Notes: a model not told the origin generated them from the letters alone. Shown: positions 1 to 8,086, counted from the stretch's first letter. The stretch: 11,677 nucleotides of DNA from Verrucomicrobiales bacterium (GCA_021648365.1 JAKISY010000124.1:1-11677), one strand, 5' to 3'. Program-made: numbers and translations.

Positions 1-1
1 T

Positions 2-751
2 ATGCACAACGATGAAACTGGACTCAATATCCTTGATGAAACGTCGTGGCTGCACACCGCCAGCACGCCTGAGTATGCTTATTTCAAAGTGACGGAGGGG
101 CGCAGTTTTGCCGACATCGAAAGTGTGGGTGTTTTTGAAAACTATGCTGGGCGCTCGATCCATGATTTTTTAGCCGCCTATTTGAAATTTGAAGGACTCA
201 AGCACGGTCTGTGTAACGCCCACCATTTGCGTGAACTCACCTACGTCGAAGAAGAATTAGATCAGCAATGGGCGGGGAAAATGTCAGAGCTACTCCTTGA
301 AATTAAAGGCCAGATAGAAAAACTCCCGAAGAAAGAGCATTTACTAGATGCGAAAATCCAAAAGCAATTTAGAAAAACCTATCGATCAATCATTCAAAAG
401 GGACACGAGAGCAATCCGCCCCCGAAAAGAAAACCTGGGCAACGGGGACGGCTAGCCAAAGGGAAATCGTTGAATTTATTGGAGCGATTTGAAAATTACG
501 AAGAAGAAGTGCTGGGATACATGATTTACGGCATCCCCTTTGATAACAACGAAGCAGAGCGAGATTTGCGTATGATGAAAACCCGTCAAAAGATAAGCGG
601 GTGCTTTCGGAGTCTAGAGTGGGCAAATAGGTTTTCAGAAATTCGCAGCATAATAACGAGCGCGAAAAAGAAATCTGTGGATATTTACAAACTCCTTCAA
701 GCAAACCTAACTTCTTCAGAAGAAGCTGAAAAGTTGCTATTTGATACCTGA
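2..751 (+). CDS. IS66-family transposase (TnpC), 5' end outside the window
   Basis: This is the catalytic part of an IS66-type DDE transposase, which cuts and joins the ends of its insertion sequence. The 249 visible residues contain the whole DDE core: the HNDET motif gives the first Asp (residue 4 of the visible part), RSIHDF gives the second (residue 55), and DNNEAER gives the Glu (residue 186). A CNAHHLREL segment (71-79) matches the CxxH region of the family, and the end (CFRSLEWANRFSEIRS onward) matches the usual IS66 C-terminus. IS66 TnpC proteins are commonly about 450-550 residues, so the N-terminal helix-turn-helix and zinc-binding parts should lie upstream of the window. The frame is open at base 2, so the Met there is probably internal. 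No frameshift or stop is visible. The accessory genes tnpA and tnpB cannot be assessed. The family call is firm; whether the element is active is unknown. Confidence 0.9.
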   Translation: MHNDETGLNILDETSWLHTASTPEYAYFKVTEGRSFADIESVGVFENYAGRSIHDFLAAYLKFEGLKHGLCNAHHLRELTYVEEELDQQWAGKMSELLLEIKGQIEKLPKKEHLLDAKIQKQFRKTYRSIIQKGHESNPPPKRKPGQRGRLAKGKSLNLLERFENYEEEVLGYMIYGIPFDNNEAERDLRMMKTRQKISGCFRSLEWANRFSEIRSIITSAKKKSVDIYKLLQANLTSSEEAEKLLFDT

Positions 752-759
752 ATGGTTAC
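735..759 (+). mobile_element. probable right terminus of the IS66 element
   Basis: IS66-family ends usually begin GTAA, so a right end should read ...TTAC. The sequence GAATGGTTAC (750-759) follows the transposase stop directly and would be such an end, with the stop codon inside the inverted repeat. The left end and the 8-bp target duplication lie outside the window, so the boundary is inferred from this motif alone. Confidence 0.4.
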
Positions 760-820
760 ACTTTTTGTCTCATTAAAACTTAGTGCTTGCGTGAGGTGCG
801 GGGTTTGGTTTGTTGCAGGC

Positions 821-3529
821 ATGGCATCAGTGAAGAAAAAAAAGGGTAAAGTCGTCGAACAACGAAGTTTAAGCGATTATTTGTCGCATTTGACTTTGCG
901 GCAGGCGGAGAAGTTGCTGGGTGCGGAAGGGAAGGCTTTGTTGGTTGAGAGCAGGACGTTTGAGATGGAATCTGAGAATGAAGTGAGCTTGTCGGCGCAG
1001 GAGTTTGTTTTGGATTTAGCATCGGGTTTGGCGAAGGTGAGTATTCGCTTGGATGATGCTAAGCGTGGACGGCTGGATTTGCTCTGCAGGGATTGTGGTG
1101 GGGAGCCTTGTGTTCACAAGGCTTTGGCGCTGTCGTATATTTTAGAGGAAAAGATGTTGCTCGGATTAGCGGCACCGCCTCCGGAGCGGGTGTCGGTGGA
1201 TGCTCTTGAGGAGGATGAGCTGGTGGCTCAGGCGATCAGCGACCGCGAGCAGCGGGCGCTGACAGAGAAGATGAAAGTGAAGGCTTTGGATAGCTCGACG
1301 CCGTGGACGGATTACACGGTGGTGAGCAAGTTGTCGGGCAAAACCTACCGGGTGGCGCTGCGTGGTTGGGAGGCGGGGCAGATGTATTGCTCTTGCCCTG
1401 ATTTTCGTAAAAACACCTTGGGTTTGTGCAAGCATACCTTGAATGTTTGCCGCAAGATGCGACGGAAGTTTTCTGCCAAAGTTTGCAAGGAGGTGTGGCA
1501 GGCTGATGATTTTGAGGTTTCTGTTAATTATGGCAAGGAGTTGAGCGTTCACTTGCAGGGACCGGATCGCGGTAAGCGCAAAGCGGCGACGGTGGTGCGC
1601 GGGATACTTGGCAAGGAGTTGAAAACGCCTCGTGAGTTTCGCAAGCTGTTGAAAGTGGTTCAGGAACTTGAGCGTTTGCGGGAGCGGGTGACGATTTACC
1701 CAGATGCGGAGGAATTAATGACGCGCAGCTTGGATCGTGATCAGATGGTGAAACGGATGGACAAAATCCGTCAAAATCCCGAGCAACACCCTTTGCGGAC
1801 AGGTTTGCTGAAGGCTGACTTGTTGCCCTATCAATTGGATGGTATAGCTTTTGCTGCGGGGGCGGGGCGTGCGATTTTGGCGGATGACATGGGGCTGGGA
1901 AAAACGATTCAGGGCATAGGGGTGGCTCGAATGTTGCAGCGAGAGATGGATATTTCTCGGGTATTGGTGATCTGTCCAGCTTCATTGAAATCCCAGTGGG
2001 CAACGGAGATCGATAAGTTCTCTGATTTGAGTAGTCAGCTGGTGGTGGGCAATAGCGATGAGCGGGCAGGGCAATACGCAAGTGGGGCGTTTTTTACGAT
2101 CTGCAACTATGAGCAGGTGTTGCGCGATCAGATTGTGATTGATCCTGTGCCGTGGGATTTGATCATTCTCGATGAGGGGCAACGGATCAAAAATTGGGAG
2201 ACTAAGACGAGTAATGTGATCAAGTGCTTGCGGTCGCCGTATGCCTTGGTATTGACGGGAACGCCTTTGGAAAATCGATTGGACGATCTTTTTTCTATTT
2301 TGGACTTTGTGGATGGCCGGCGTCTGGGGGCGGCTTTTCGTTTTTACAATCAACATCGGATTGAAGATGAAAGCGGTAGGGTGTTGGGTTATAAAAACCT
2401 GACGGAATTGAGGGAACGCTTGAAGCCGGTGCTGCTGCGCCGCACGCGAGCTACGGTTTTAAGCGATTTGCCAGCGCGCACTACGCAAGTGATTCGGATC
2501 GAGCCGACTCAGGAGCAGGCTGATTATTGCGCAGAGCAGTTGCGAGTGATCAGTTCGATTGTGAACAAGAAGTATCTCAATGAGATGGATTTACTGCGCT
2601 TGCAGAAAGCCTTGTTGATGGCGCGCATGGCAGCGGACAGCACTTATTTGGTTCACAGGGATCCGCCAGGTTATTCCTCCAAGTTGGAGCGTTTGAGGGA
2701 GTTGTTGTTCGAGTTGAGTCAGGAAGAGGATCGTAAGATTGTATTGTTTTCCGAGTGGACGACGATGTTGGGATTGATCGAACCTTTGCTTGAAGAATTT
2801 GGGATGCAATATGTGCGCTTAGATGGCTCGATTCCTCAGAAGAAGCGGCAGGCGTTGGTGGCGAAGTTCAGGGAGGAACCTGAGTGTCGGGTATTCATCA
2901 CGACTAATGCTGGTTCGACGGGGCTGAATTTGCAAGCGGCGAACACGGTGATCAATGTGGATCTGCCATGGAATCCGGCGATTTTGGAACAGCGCATTGC
3001 GCGAGCGCATCGCATGGGACAAAAACGTCCAGTTCAGGTTTACATTTTGGTTACCGAAGATACCATCGAGGAAAATCTGTTGGCTACACTTTCCGCCAAG
3101 CACGAGTTGGCGCAGGCGGCGTTGGATCCTGACTCGGATATTGATCAGGTGGACATGGCTTCGGGAATGGAGGAGTTGAAGCGTCGTTTGGAGGTTCTGC
3201 TGGGGCAGGCTCCTGATATGGCGATCGATGAAAGCGAACGGCAGCGGGTGGAGAAGCAGGCGCTTGAGTTGATTGCGAGGAAAGAGAAGGTTGCCGCTGC
3301 TGGCGGTGAACTGTTGAGTGCGGCGTTTGGTTTGCTTAGCGAGATTCTACCGCAATCTACGGTGGATGAGGAAGTTAGGAAAAAAACAACGGCTGCGGTG
3401 CGGGAGAATTTGAGTCAATGTCTGGAGACGGATGATGCGGGCAAGACTAAATTGACCGTGACCTTGCCGGACTCAGGGGCGTTGGACCGTTTGGCAGAGG
3501 CTTTGGGGCGATTGGTGTCGGTGGGGTGA
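821..3529 (+). CDS. SNF2-family DEAD/DEAH helicase with SWIM zinc finger
   Basis: This is a 902-residue SNF2/Rad54-type ATPase expected to move along double-stranded DNA or remodel protein-DNA complexes. From the Met at 821: a CxxC-x4-CxH cluster at residues 89-99, a SWIM finger at 190-205 (CSC, ten residues, CKH), Walker A DDMGLGKT with Lys at 361, Walker B DEGQ at about 451, LTGTPLENR (motif III region), then the second RecA lobe with LFSEW, RLDGS, STGLNLQ and QRIARAHRMGQ (about 724-734). A charged tail of roughly 150 residues follows with no family match that I recognise. The frame stays open back to 752, but those 23 codons overlap the presumed IS66 terminus and encode an uncharged, cysteine-containing stretch. 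The basic start MASVKKKKGK at 821 is more credible, although its ribosome site is weak. Leucine is largely TTG, as in the HAD gene. SWIM-SNF2 proteins are widespread standalone genes, and related helicases occur in defence systems such as DISARM; nothing here decides between the two. The family call is firm, the role open. Confidence 0.9.
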   Translation: MASVKKKKGKVVEQRSLSDYLSHLTLRQAEKLLGAEGKALLVESRTFEMESENEVSLSAQEFVLDLASGLAKVSIRLDDAKRGRLDLLCRDCGGEPCVHKALALSYILEEKMLLGLAAPPPERVSVDALEEDELVAQAISDREQRALTEKMKVKALDSSTPWTDYTVVSKLSGKTYRVALRGWEAGQMYCSCPDFRKNTLGLCKHTLNVCRKMRRKFSAKVCKEVWQADDFEVSVNYGKELSVHLQGPDRGKRKAATVVRGILGKELKTPREFRKLLKVVQELERLRERVTIYPDAEELMTRSLDRDQMVKRMDKIRQNPEQHPLRTGLLKADLLPYQLDGIAFAAGAGRAILADDMGLGKTIQGIGVARMLQREMDISRVLVICPASLKSQWATEIDKFSDLSSQLVVGNSDERAGQYASGAFFTICNYEQVLRDQIVIDPVPWDLIILDEGQRIKNWETKTSNVIKCLRSPYALVLTGTPLENRLDDLFSILDFVDGRRLGAAFRFYNQHRIEDESGRVLGYKNLTELRERLKPVLLRRTRATVLSDLPARTTQVIRIEPTQEQADYCAEQLRVISSIVNKKYLNEMDLLRLQKALLMARMAADSTYLVHRDPPGYSSKLERLRELLFELSQEEDRKIVLFSEWTTMLGLIEPLLEEFGMQYVRLDGSIPQKKRQALVAKFREEPECRVFITTNAGSTGLNLQAANTVINVDLPWNPAILEQRIARAHRMGQKRPVQVYILVTEDTIEENLLATLSAKHELAQAALDPDSDIDQVDMASGMEELKRRLEVLLGQAPDMAIDESERQRVEKQALELIARKEKVAAAGGELLSAAFGLLSEILPQSTVDEEVRKKTTAAVRENLSQCLETDDAGKTKLTVTLPDSGALDRLAEALGRLVSVG

Positions 3530-3642
3530 GCTTATTTAAAGGAGCCCTTAATTACCCCTAAACTCCTCGCTTGCTAGCAATCTTGCATTTTTTGTGAAGC
3601 GGGCGAGAAAAAGCTGGACGATTATGTTTCTCAAATCAAAAA

Positions 3643-3671
3643 TTGCTTTTCGTTTTTAGAAAGATTATAAT
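3643..3671 (+). promoter_or_regulatory. sigma70-type promoter for the DUF4143 ATPase gene
   Basis: TTGCTT (3643-3648) and a perfect TATAAT (3666-3671) are separated by exactly 17 bp, in an AT-rich stretch upstream of the ATPase gene. Transcription would start near 3678 and give a leader of about 85 nt. This is the best promoter match in the window. Confidence 0.6.
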
Positions 3672-3705
3672 GGGTTTTGTGAGGATGCTCGCGAGGTATT
3701 AAAAT

Positions 3706-3722
3706 CACTGCTGAAAGCAGTG
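3706..3722 (+). repeat. leader hairpin CACTGCT-GAA-AGCAGTG
   Basis: A perfect 7-bp inverted repeat with a 3-nt loop lies between the predicted promoter and the ATPase ribosome site. No T-run follows, so it is not a simple terminator. It could stabilise the transcript or be a protein-binding dyad. Confidence 0.5.
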
Positions 3723-3764
3723 GCTGCGCACTTTAATCAGGTGCAACTTAACAAAAGAGGTTTC

Positions 3765-5018
3765 ATGAAAGTTATTAAACGTCGCCTGCAACCGCTAATT
3801 TTGAAGGCTCTGGAGTCTTTTCCTGCGGTATATATCAATGGTCCAAGACAGGCAGGGAAAACAACGCTGGTGCGTGAGCTCTTGGCGAAGGATTTTAAAT
3901 CAAAATTTATCACTTTCGATGACATCTTGGAACGTGCTGCTGCAAAACGTAATCCACTGGGGTATATGCGTGAATCAGGCACGCCGCTGATTATTGACGA
4001 AGTGCAGATGGCGTCGGATGTTTTTCGCCCATTAAAAATGCTGATTGACGAACAACGGCAAGAGGCTCTGGGCAGCAACGGTTCTGCTAACGGCAATTAC
4101 CTGTTGACTGGCTCAGCTAACTTGATGGTAATTCCTGAATTGGCAAATGCCATGGTTGGGCGTATGGCAACGCTGACATTGCTTCCGTTGAGTGCCAGTG
4201 AGATAAAAAACACCACATCTCACTTTTTAGAGCGTTGTTTCGTAAAGGATTTTTCTGAGATTAAAACCGATAAAACGCCACTAACAGAAATCATGCGAAA
4301 AGCCAGTTATCCGGAGCTTATGCAAATGTCGGAAGTTATGGTGGATATGTGGTTTAAAAACTATATACAGAAAATTACGCTCGAAGATCCACGACATATT
4401 TACAATCTGGAAAAGGCGGAGTTCATGCCTGTGTTATTGCAATCACTGGCAGCGCGAGCGGGCAATTTGATAAATGACGCAAGTATTGGTCGTGAGGTTG
4501 GTTTGAATGCCGTGACCACTCGCAATTATCGAGGTTTGCTCAACGGCACGTTTGTGACAAATACGCTCAATCCGTGGTATCGCAATATCACAAAACGCTT
4601 GGTGAAGTCGGACAAGATGTTCTTCCACGACACTATGTTACTTTGTCATTTACTTGGGTCAACGCCGGAGAATTTGGTAAAAAGCAACCCAACTCGCTTT
4701 GGGCATGTGCTGGAAAATTTTGTGCTTTCGGAATTATGCAAGACCAATTTTTCTACAGGCGAAAAAGTCGACATTAGTTTCTACCGCACAAATGATGGGC
4801 GCGAAGTTGATTTTATCTTGGAGAAACAACACAAGCTGGTAGCTATCGAAGTCAAGCATGCGGAGAGCATCAGCGACAAAGATTTGGCTGGCATAAAAGA
4901 GCTACAGGCAAACACAGGCGATGATTTCCACTGCGGTATCGTGCTGTGCAACACTCCGCGTGTTATTGCCTATGATAAAGATATATACCTTTTACCCTTT
5001 AGCTCCTTGTGGCAATGA
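3765..5018 (+). CDS. AAA_14/DUF4143-family ATPase
   Basis: A 417-residue member of the large prokaryotic family of AAA_14 plus DUF4143 ATPases, whose cellular job is mostly undefined. The ATPase half has Walker A GPRQAGKTT (26-34, Lys 32), Walker B LIIDEVQ (Asp 78, Glu 79) and the sensor-like LLTGSANL. The C-terminal half ends in VDFILE (Asp 349) followed by IEVK (Glu 362, Lys 364), the D...ExK pattern of the degenerate PD-(D/E)XK nuclease fold often seen in this family. The start chosen is the ATG at 3765, four bases after AAAGAGG (3754-3760). An in-frame GTG at 3720 lies inside the leader hairpin and has no ribosome site. A good promoter lies upstream, so the gene is probably a single transcription unit. 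Its codons are AT-richer than those of the flanking helicases, which fits an acquired gene. Such ATPases often occur near mobile or toxin-antitoxin genes, but no partner is seen here. Confidence 0.88.
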   Translation: MKVIKRRLQPLILKALESFPAVYINGPRQAGKTTLVRELLAKDFKSKFITFDDILERAAAKRNPLGYMRESGTPLIIDEVQMASDVFRPLKMLIDEQRQEALGSNGSANGNYLLTGSANLMVIPELANAMVGRMATLTLLPLSASEIKNTTSHFLERCFVKDFSEIKTDKTPLTEIMRKASYPELMQMSEVMVDMWFKNYIQKITLEDPRHIYNLEKAEFMPVLLQSLAARAGNLINDASIGREVGLNAVTTRNYRGLLNGTFVTNTLNPWYRNITKRLVKSDKMFFHDTMLLCHLLGSTPENLVKSNPTRFGHVLENFVLSELCKTNFSTGEKVDISFYRTNDGREVDFILEKQHKLVAIEVKHAESISDKDLAGIKELQANTGDDFHCGIVLCNTPRVIAYDKDIYLLPFSSLWQ

Positions 5019-5038
5019 GCGTGTCCTTCATTGCCACA
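5008..5038 (+). terminator. 11-bp inverted repeat across the ATPase stop codon, probable terminator
   Basis: TGTGGCAATGA (5008-5018) and TCATTGCCACA (5028-5038) form a perfect 11-bp stem with a 9-nt loop. The ATPase TGA stop is the last three bases of the left arm. The right arm is followed by TCGTTTCATT, only a loose T-rich tract. Lying between the 3' ends of two convergent genes, it is well placed to stop rightward transcription and perhaps leftward transcription from the primase-helicase gene. The weak U-tract keeps confidence moderate. Confidence 0.55.
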
Positions 5039-5076
5039 TCGTTTCATTGAAAGCGGAGGTGTTTTTGCTGTGGACT

Positions 5077-7938
5077 TTATCTCCGTGCGAGGTGGGTGAG
5101 GGTGCGTTCAATGGTGTTGAGGATGTCTTCGAGGTGTTTGGTGAGGTCTTCAGCTAGGAAGCGTAGGATGAAATAATTGGATTCTTGAAGTAGGGCATCT
5201 TTGCGGCGATCGCGACGATAGGCTTCGCTACTTTCGAGGTGTTGATGGCCGTCGAGTTCGATCACTAACTGGTGTTTTTCGCATAGAAAGTCGACTTCCA
5301 TTTGGCTGGTTTGATCGAAGGGGATGCTGAGATTGGCATTGAGTTGGAAGAGGTCGGTGGTATCGGGCAGGGATTGCAGGCGTCGATAGAGAAAGGCTTC
5401 GGAGGCGCTGCGGGCGCGGTTGGCTCCGGTGGCATTCGGCTCGGGTTTTTGGGTGGCGTGCAGGAAGGCTTGTGCGAGTGGGGGATCGATGCCGTCACGG
5501 ATCAGGCGTTGCACGCTGGCACTGTAGTCGTTTTTCCATTGTGCATCGAGTGGCAGTGGCACGTCGCTGGGCCAACCAGGCAGGGCGCTAGCGGGGAGTA
5601 GGAGGGTGTAGCCGACGGCTTCGTAGCCTTGGCAGCGGCGGTCGAACATGCGCGATAACATCGGCACATCGAGGTCGGCGTAATCATAGACACGCACTTC
5701 TTTTTTGTCATGATGCAGTCGGTGCAGGCGGCCGACGTATTGGGCGATGGTGCCGCGCCAGGAGACGGGTAAGGTAAGAAACAGGGTGTCGAGGCATGAC
5801 TCGTCGAAACCCTCGCCAACAAAACGTCCAGTGGCGATGATGACTCGGGAGCTAAGCTCGCGGGTTTCCTCAAGCATGTTGAGTGAGGCTAGTAGTTTTT
5901 TCTTACCCATGCCGCCGCGTAAAGTGATGACGTGTTTGATGTAGGGGCGTAGCAGTTCGACGAGGGTTTCCAGGTGTTGGGTGCGTTCGGTGAGCACCAG
6001 TGGGGATCTGCCGTCTCGAACAGCGGTGATCACGTCGTTGCAAATAAGTTGGTTGCGAGCTTCGTTGATTAAAAGTTCGCTGTAGAGTTGTTGAAACTCG
6101 ATGCGCATGTCGGGATCGGAGGGGGCGCTTGCTCGGAAGCCGGTGGGGCGGACGATGACTTGGTGGTTGAAGGGGCGGATGGCGGCTTGCTCGCGGGCAT
6201 CGACTCGATAGCGAATGGGACCGCACTGCATGAATACGATGGGGTGGTGGCCGTCTTTGCGCACGACGGTGGCGGAGAGCCCAAGAATGTAGCGGGCTTT
6301 GCTGCGACGAATGGCGAGTTCGAAACTGCGGGCGGAGATGTGGTGGCATTCGTCGACGATAACATGGCCGTAATCGGCTACTAGATCATCTACGACTCCT
6401 TTACGGACGACGCTCTGGATTAGGGCTACATCTAGATTTCCCGTTAGCCTTTTTCGACCTGCTCCGAGTCGTCCGATTTTTTTCGGATCGATGTCGAGGA
6501 ACTGGGAGAGGCGTTCGATCCACTGCTCTTGCAGTTGCTGGCGGTGAACGAGGATGAGGGTATTGACGCCGCGCTGGGCGATCATCCAGGCTGCCAAAAC
6601 GGTTTTGCCAAAAGCGGTGGTAGCTGACAGAACTCCGGTGTCGTGGCGTAGCATGGCGGCGGCGGCTTTTTCTTGATCGGGGCGCAGTTCGCCTTGGAAA
6701 GTGAGTTCGAGTTTTTCACCTTTGAACTGTTTGTTTTGAATGCGGGTTTTTATTTTCAGTTTTTTTAGCAGCTTGCGTAAATCATCAAGGCATCCACGCG
6801 GCAGGGCGAGATGTAGCGGGTGGTCTTCGGCACAGTCGATGATGCGGGGTTTGTCGTAGGTGGATAGGCGCATGGCTTGGGCGCGGTAGAACTCGGGGTT
6901 CTGGAAGGCTGCGAGTCGGATGAGGCGATTGAGCAGGGGCGCAGGCAGTTCTTCTTTGGGAATGTAGAGTTGATCGGCGAGCACGATTTTGAGCTGAGCG
7001 GGAAGCGGCTCTTTGATAACGGGCTCTTGGTATTTTCTGGAGGGCAAGGCTGTCCACGGCTTAGGATCATCTTCGTCACTTGAGGCGAAGCGCACGGCGA
7101 TGATGCGTCCGCGCTTGCTCGCTTCGTCGGTGAGTTGTGTCACCTCAGCGGCGGTGATTTTTTTTATTGAATTTAGGAAGACCCATTGATCGACGTAGGG
7201 CTTGAGGTTTTGATCAACGAAGACGCTGTTGCCCTGTTCGCGAGCTTTGCCTTGGAGTGGCAGGGCGATGAGATTGCCGAAACCTCCTTTGGGCAAGGTA
7301 TCCTGATTGGGGAACAGTCGGTCGTATGATCGCAGACCGATGCTGGGATGTTGTTCCATTGTGCGGGTCAAAAGGTAGCAGCCGAGTTGGCGGGCTTTGA
7401 TAGCGGGCAGGGCTTCGGAAAAGAACAGCCAAACGTGTGCGCCGTATCCAGAGCGCGAGCGTTCGAGGGCGCAGGGGATGTTGGCTTGCTCGCAGGTGGC
7501 GACAAAAGCGAGTGAGTCCTCTTGCCAGCAGTCACGGTCAAAATCGACGGTGAGAAAATAGCAGGTGTCGTCGAGCAACATCGGGTAAAGTCCGATGACA
7601 AAATCGTTACCCTGCGAATCGTAGCCAGACAGATGTGAGTAGATCACTTTGTCGGTGACAGGAAGGAAGCTGCGGTTGGCGCAGTCAAAACATTTGATCC
7701 GAGGTTTGTCGCAAAGCAGGCGCACCCATTCGTTGGCGCAGGCGGGTTGGTAACCAGAGCGTCCAGTTCGTTGGCTCTCGAAGCGCAAGGGGTAAACATC
7801 GTTGCGCCCTTTGAAGAGGGTGCGGAAGAGTCCAACTTTGTCGTAGGTGGGGGAGTGGTGGTTGAGTGAGCCGGGTGCTGCTGTAGGGAATGGGAGAACC
7901 TTGTCGCTGGCGTGATCGGATGAGCTGGAGTCGTCCAT
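5077..7938 (-). CDS. TOTE-type AEP primase - SF2 helicase - DUF559-like nuclease fusion
   Basis: A 953-residue three-part protein. Residues about 30-260 match the archaeo-eukaryotic primase domain of TOTE conflict systems: Cys 67, 76, 83 and 86 (likely zinc ligands), the catalytic DFD (Asp 132, Asp 134), SRSGYGAH (His 168), and SYDRLFPNQD with GFGNLIALPLQ. Residues about 410-780 are a superfamily 2 helicase: motif I TAFGKT (Lys 445), motif II DECH (529-532), SAT (555-557), motif V region GEGFDES, and motif VI QYVGRLHR (733-740). Residues about 840-953 resemble DUF559/Vsr-like endonucleases: Glu 847, EVDF (Asp 883), IELDGHQH (Glu 894, Asp 896). All active-site motifs appear intact. It probably acts on invading nucleic acid by unwinding, primer or strand synthesis, and cleavage; this is inferred from the domains. 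The ATG at 7938 is the first Met and the next lies inside the primase domain, so the start is reasonable despite a weak ribosome site. It diverges from ilvN and converges on the ATPase gene. No companion gene shares its strand. Confidence 0.88.
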   Translation of the reverse strand: MDDSSSSDHASDKVLPFPTAAPGSLNHHSPTYDKVGLFRTLFKGRNDVYPLRFESQRTGRSGYQPACANEWVRLLCDKPRIKCFDCANRSFLPVTDKVIYSHLSGYDSQGNDFVIGLYPMLLDDTCYFLTVDFDRDCWQEDSLAFVATCEQANIPCALERSRSGYGAHVWLFFSEALPAIKARQLGCYLLTRTMEQHPSIGLRSYDRLFPNQDTLPKGGFGNLIALPLQGKAREQGNSVFVDQNLKPYVDQWVFLNSIKKITAAEVTQLTDEASKRGRIIAVRFASSDEDDPKPWTALPSRKYQEPVIKEPLPAQLKIVLADQLYIPKEELPAPLLNRLIRLAAFQNPEFYRAQAMRLSTYDKPRIIDCAEDHPLHLALPRGCLDDLRKLLKKLKIKTRIQNKQFKGEKLELTFQGELRPDQEKAAAAMLRHDTGVLSATTAFGKTVLAAWMIAQRGVNTLILVHRQQLQEQWIERLSQFLDIDPKKIGRLGAGRKRLTGNLDVALIQSVVRKGVVDDLVADYGHVIVDECHHISARSFELAIRRSKARYILGLSATVVRKDGHHPIVFMQCGPIRYRVDAREQAAIRPFNHQVIVRPTGFRASAPSDPDMRIEFQQLYSELLINEARNQLICNDVITAVRDGRSPLVLTERTQHLETLVELLRPYIKHVITLRGGMGKKKLLASLNMLEETRELSSRVIIATGRFVGEGFDESCLDTLFLTLPVSWRGTIAQYVGRLHRLHHDKKEVRVYDYADLDVPMLSRMFDRRCQGYEAVGYTLLLPASALPGWPSDVPLPLDAQWKNDYSASVQRLIRDGIDPPLAQAFLHATQKPEPNATGANRARSASEAFLYRRLQSLPDTTDLFQLNANLSIPFDQTSQMEVDFLCEKHQLVIELDGHQHLESSEAYRRDRRKDALLQESNYFILRFLAEDLTKHLEDILNTIERTLTHLARR

Positions 7939-7990
7939 GATGTTACGGGTGAATGATTTAGTGTGCCATCTCTTTTCATGCGTAGAGCGG

Positions 7991-8010
7991 TCAGATAAGC
8001 GGCAATCTGA
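7991..8010. repeat. 6-bp dyad (TCAGAT...ATCTGA) in the divergent intergenic region
   Basis: TCAGAT (7991-7996) and ATCTGA (8005-8010) flank an 8-nt centre, about 55-75 bp upstream of the primase-helicase start and upstream of the ilvN promoter candidate. It could be an operator or a leader hairpin of the minus-strand gene. A dyad this short could occur by chance. Confidence 0.3.
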
Positions 8011-8045
8011 TCTTATTGCGTTTCTGGCAGAGTTTTGATCTCACG

Positions 8046-8077
8046 TTGAAGGCTTGTCAGGTTCATGTCGGTATAAT
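8046..8077 (+). promoter_or_regulatory. candidate ilvN promoter
   Basis: A perfect TATAAT lies at 8072-8077. The best -35 candidate is TTGAAG at 8046-8051, giving a long 20-bp spacer, so the -10 is more convincing than the pair. Initiation near 8084 would leave a leader of about 128 nt before the ilvN start. Confidence 0.4.
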
Positions 8078-8086
8078 ACATTGGAT

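Noticed and set aside
752..820. Upstream ATG at 752 as the SNF2 start
   Set aside because: It adds 23 residues that overlap the presumed IS66 end and do not resemble helicase N-termini; the basic start at 821 is preferred.
1524..2081. Long minus-strand frames opposite the SNF2 gene
   Set aside because: They lie wholly within a gene with complete helicase motifs, are rich in Pro/Ser/Arg, and show no recognisable domain; they are antisense shadows.
3569..3601. Possible SNF2 terminator (TTGCTAGCAA palindrome, then a T-run)
   Set aside because: The palindrome has no loop and the only stems that precede the T-run are four or five base pairs, too weak to call.
3720..3764. GTG at 3720 as the ATPase start
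   Set aside because: It falls inside the leader hairpin and lacks a ribosome site, while the ATG at 3765 has AAAGAGG just upstream.
6088..6384. Plus-strand frame inside the primase-helicase gene
   Set aside because: A Gly/Ala/Val-rich shadow of the helicase domain with no ribosome site or family match.
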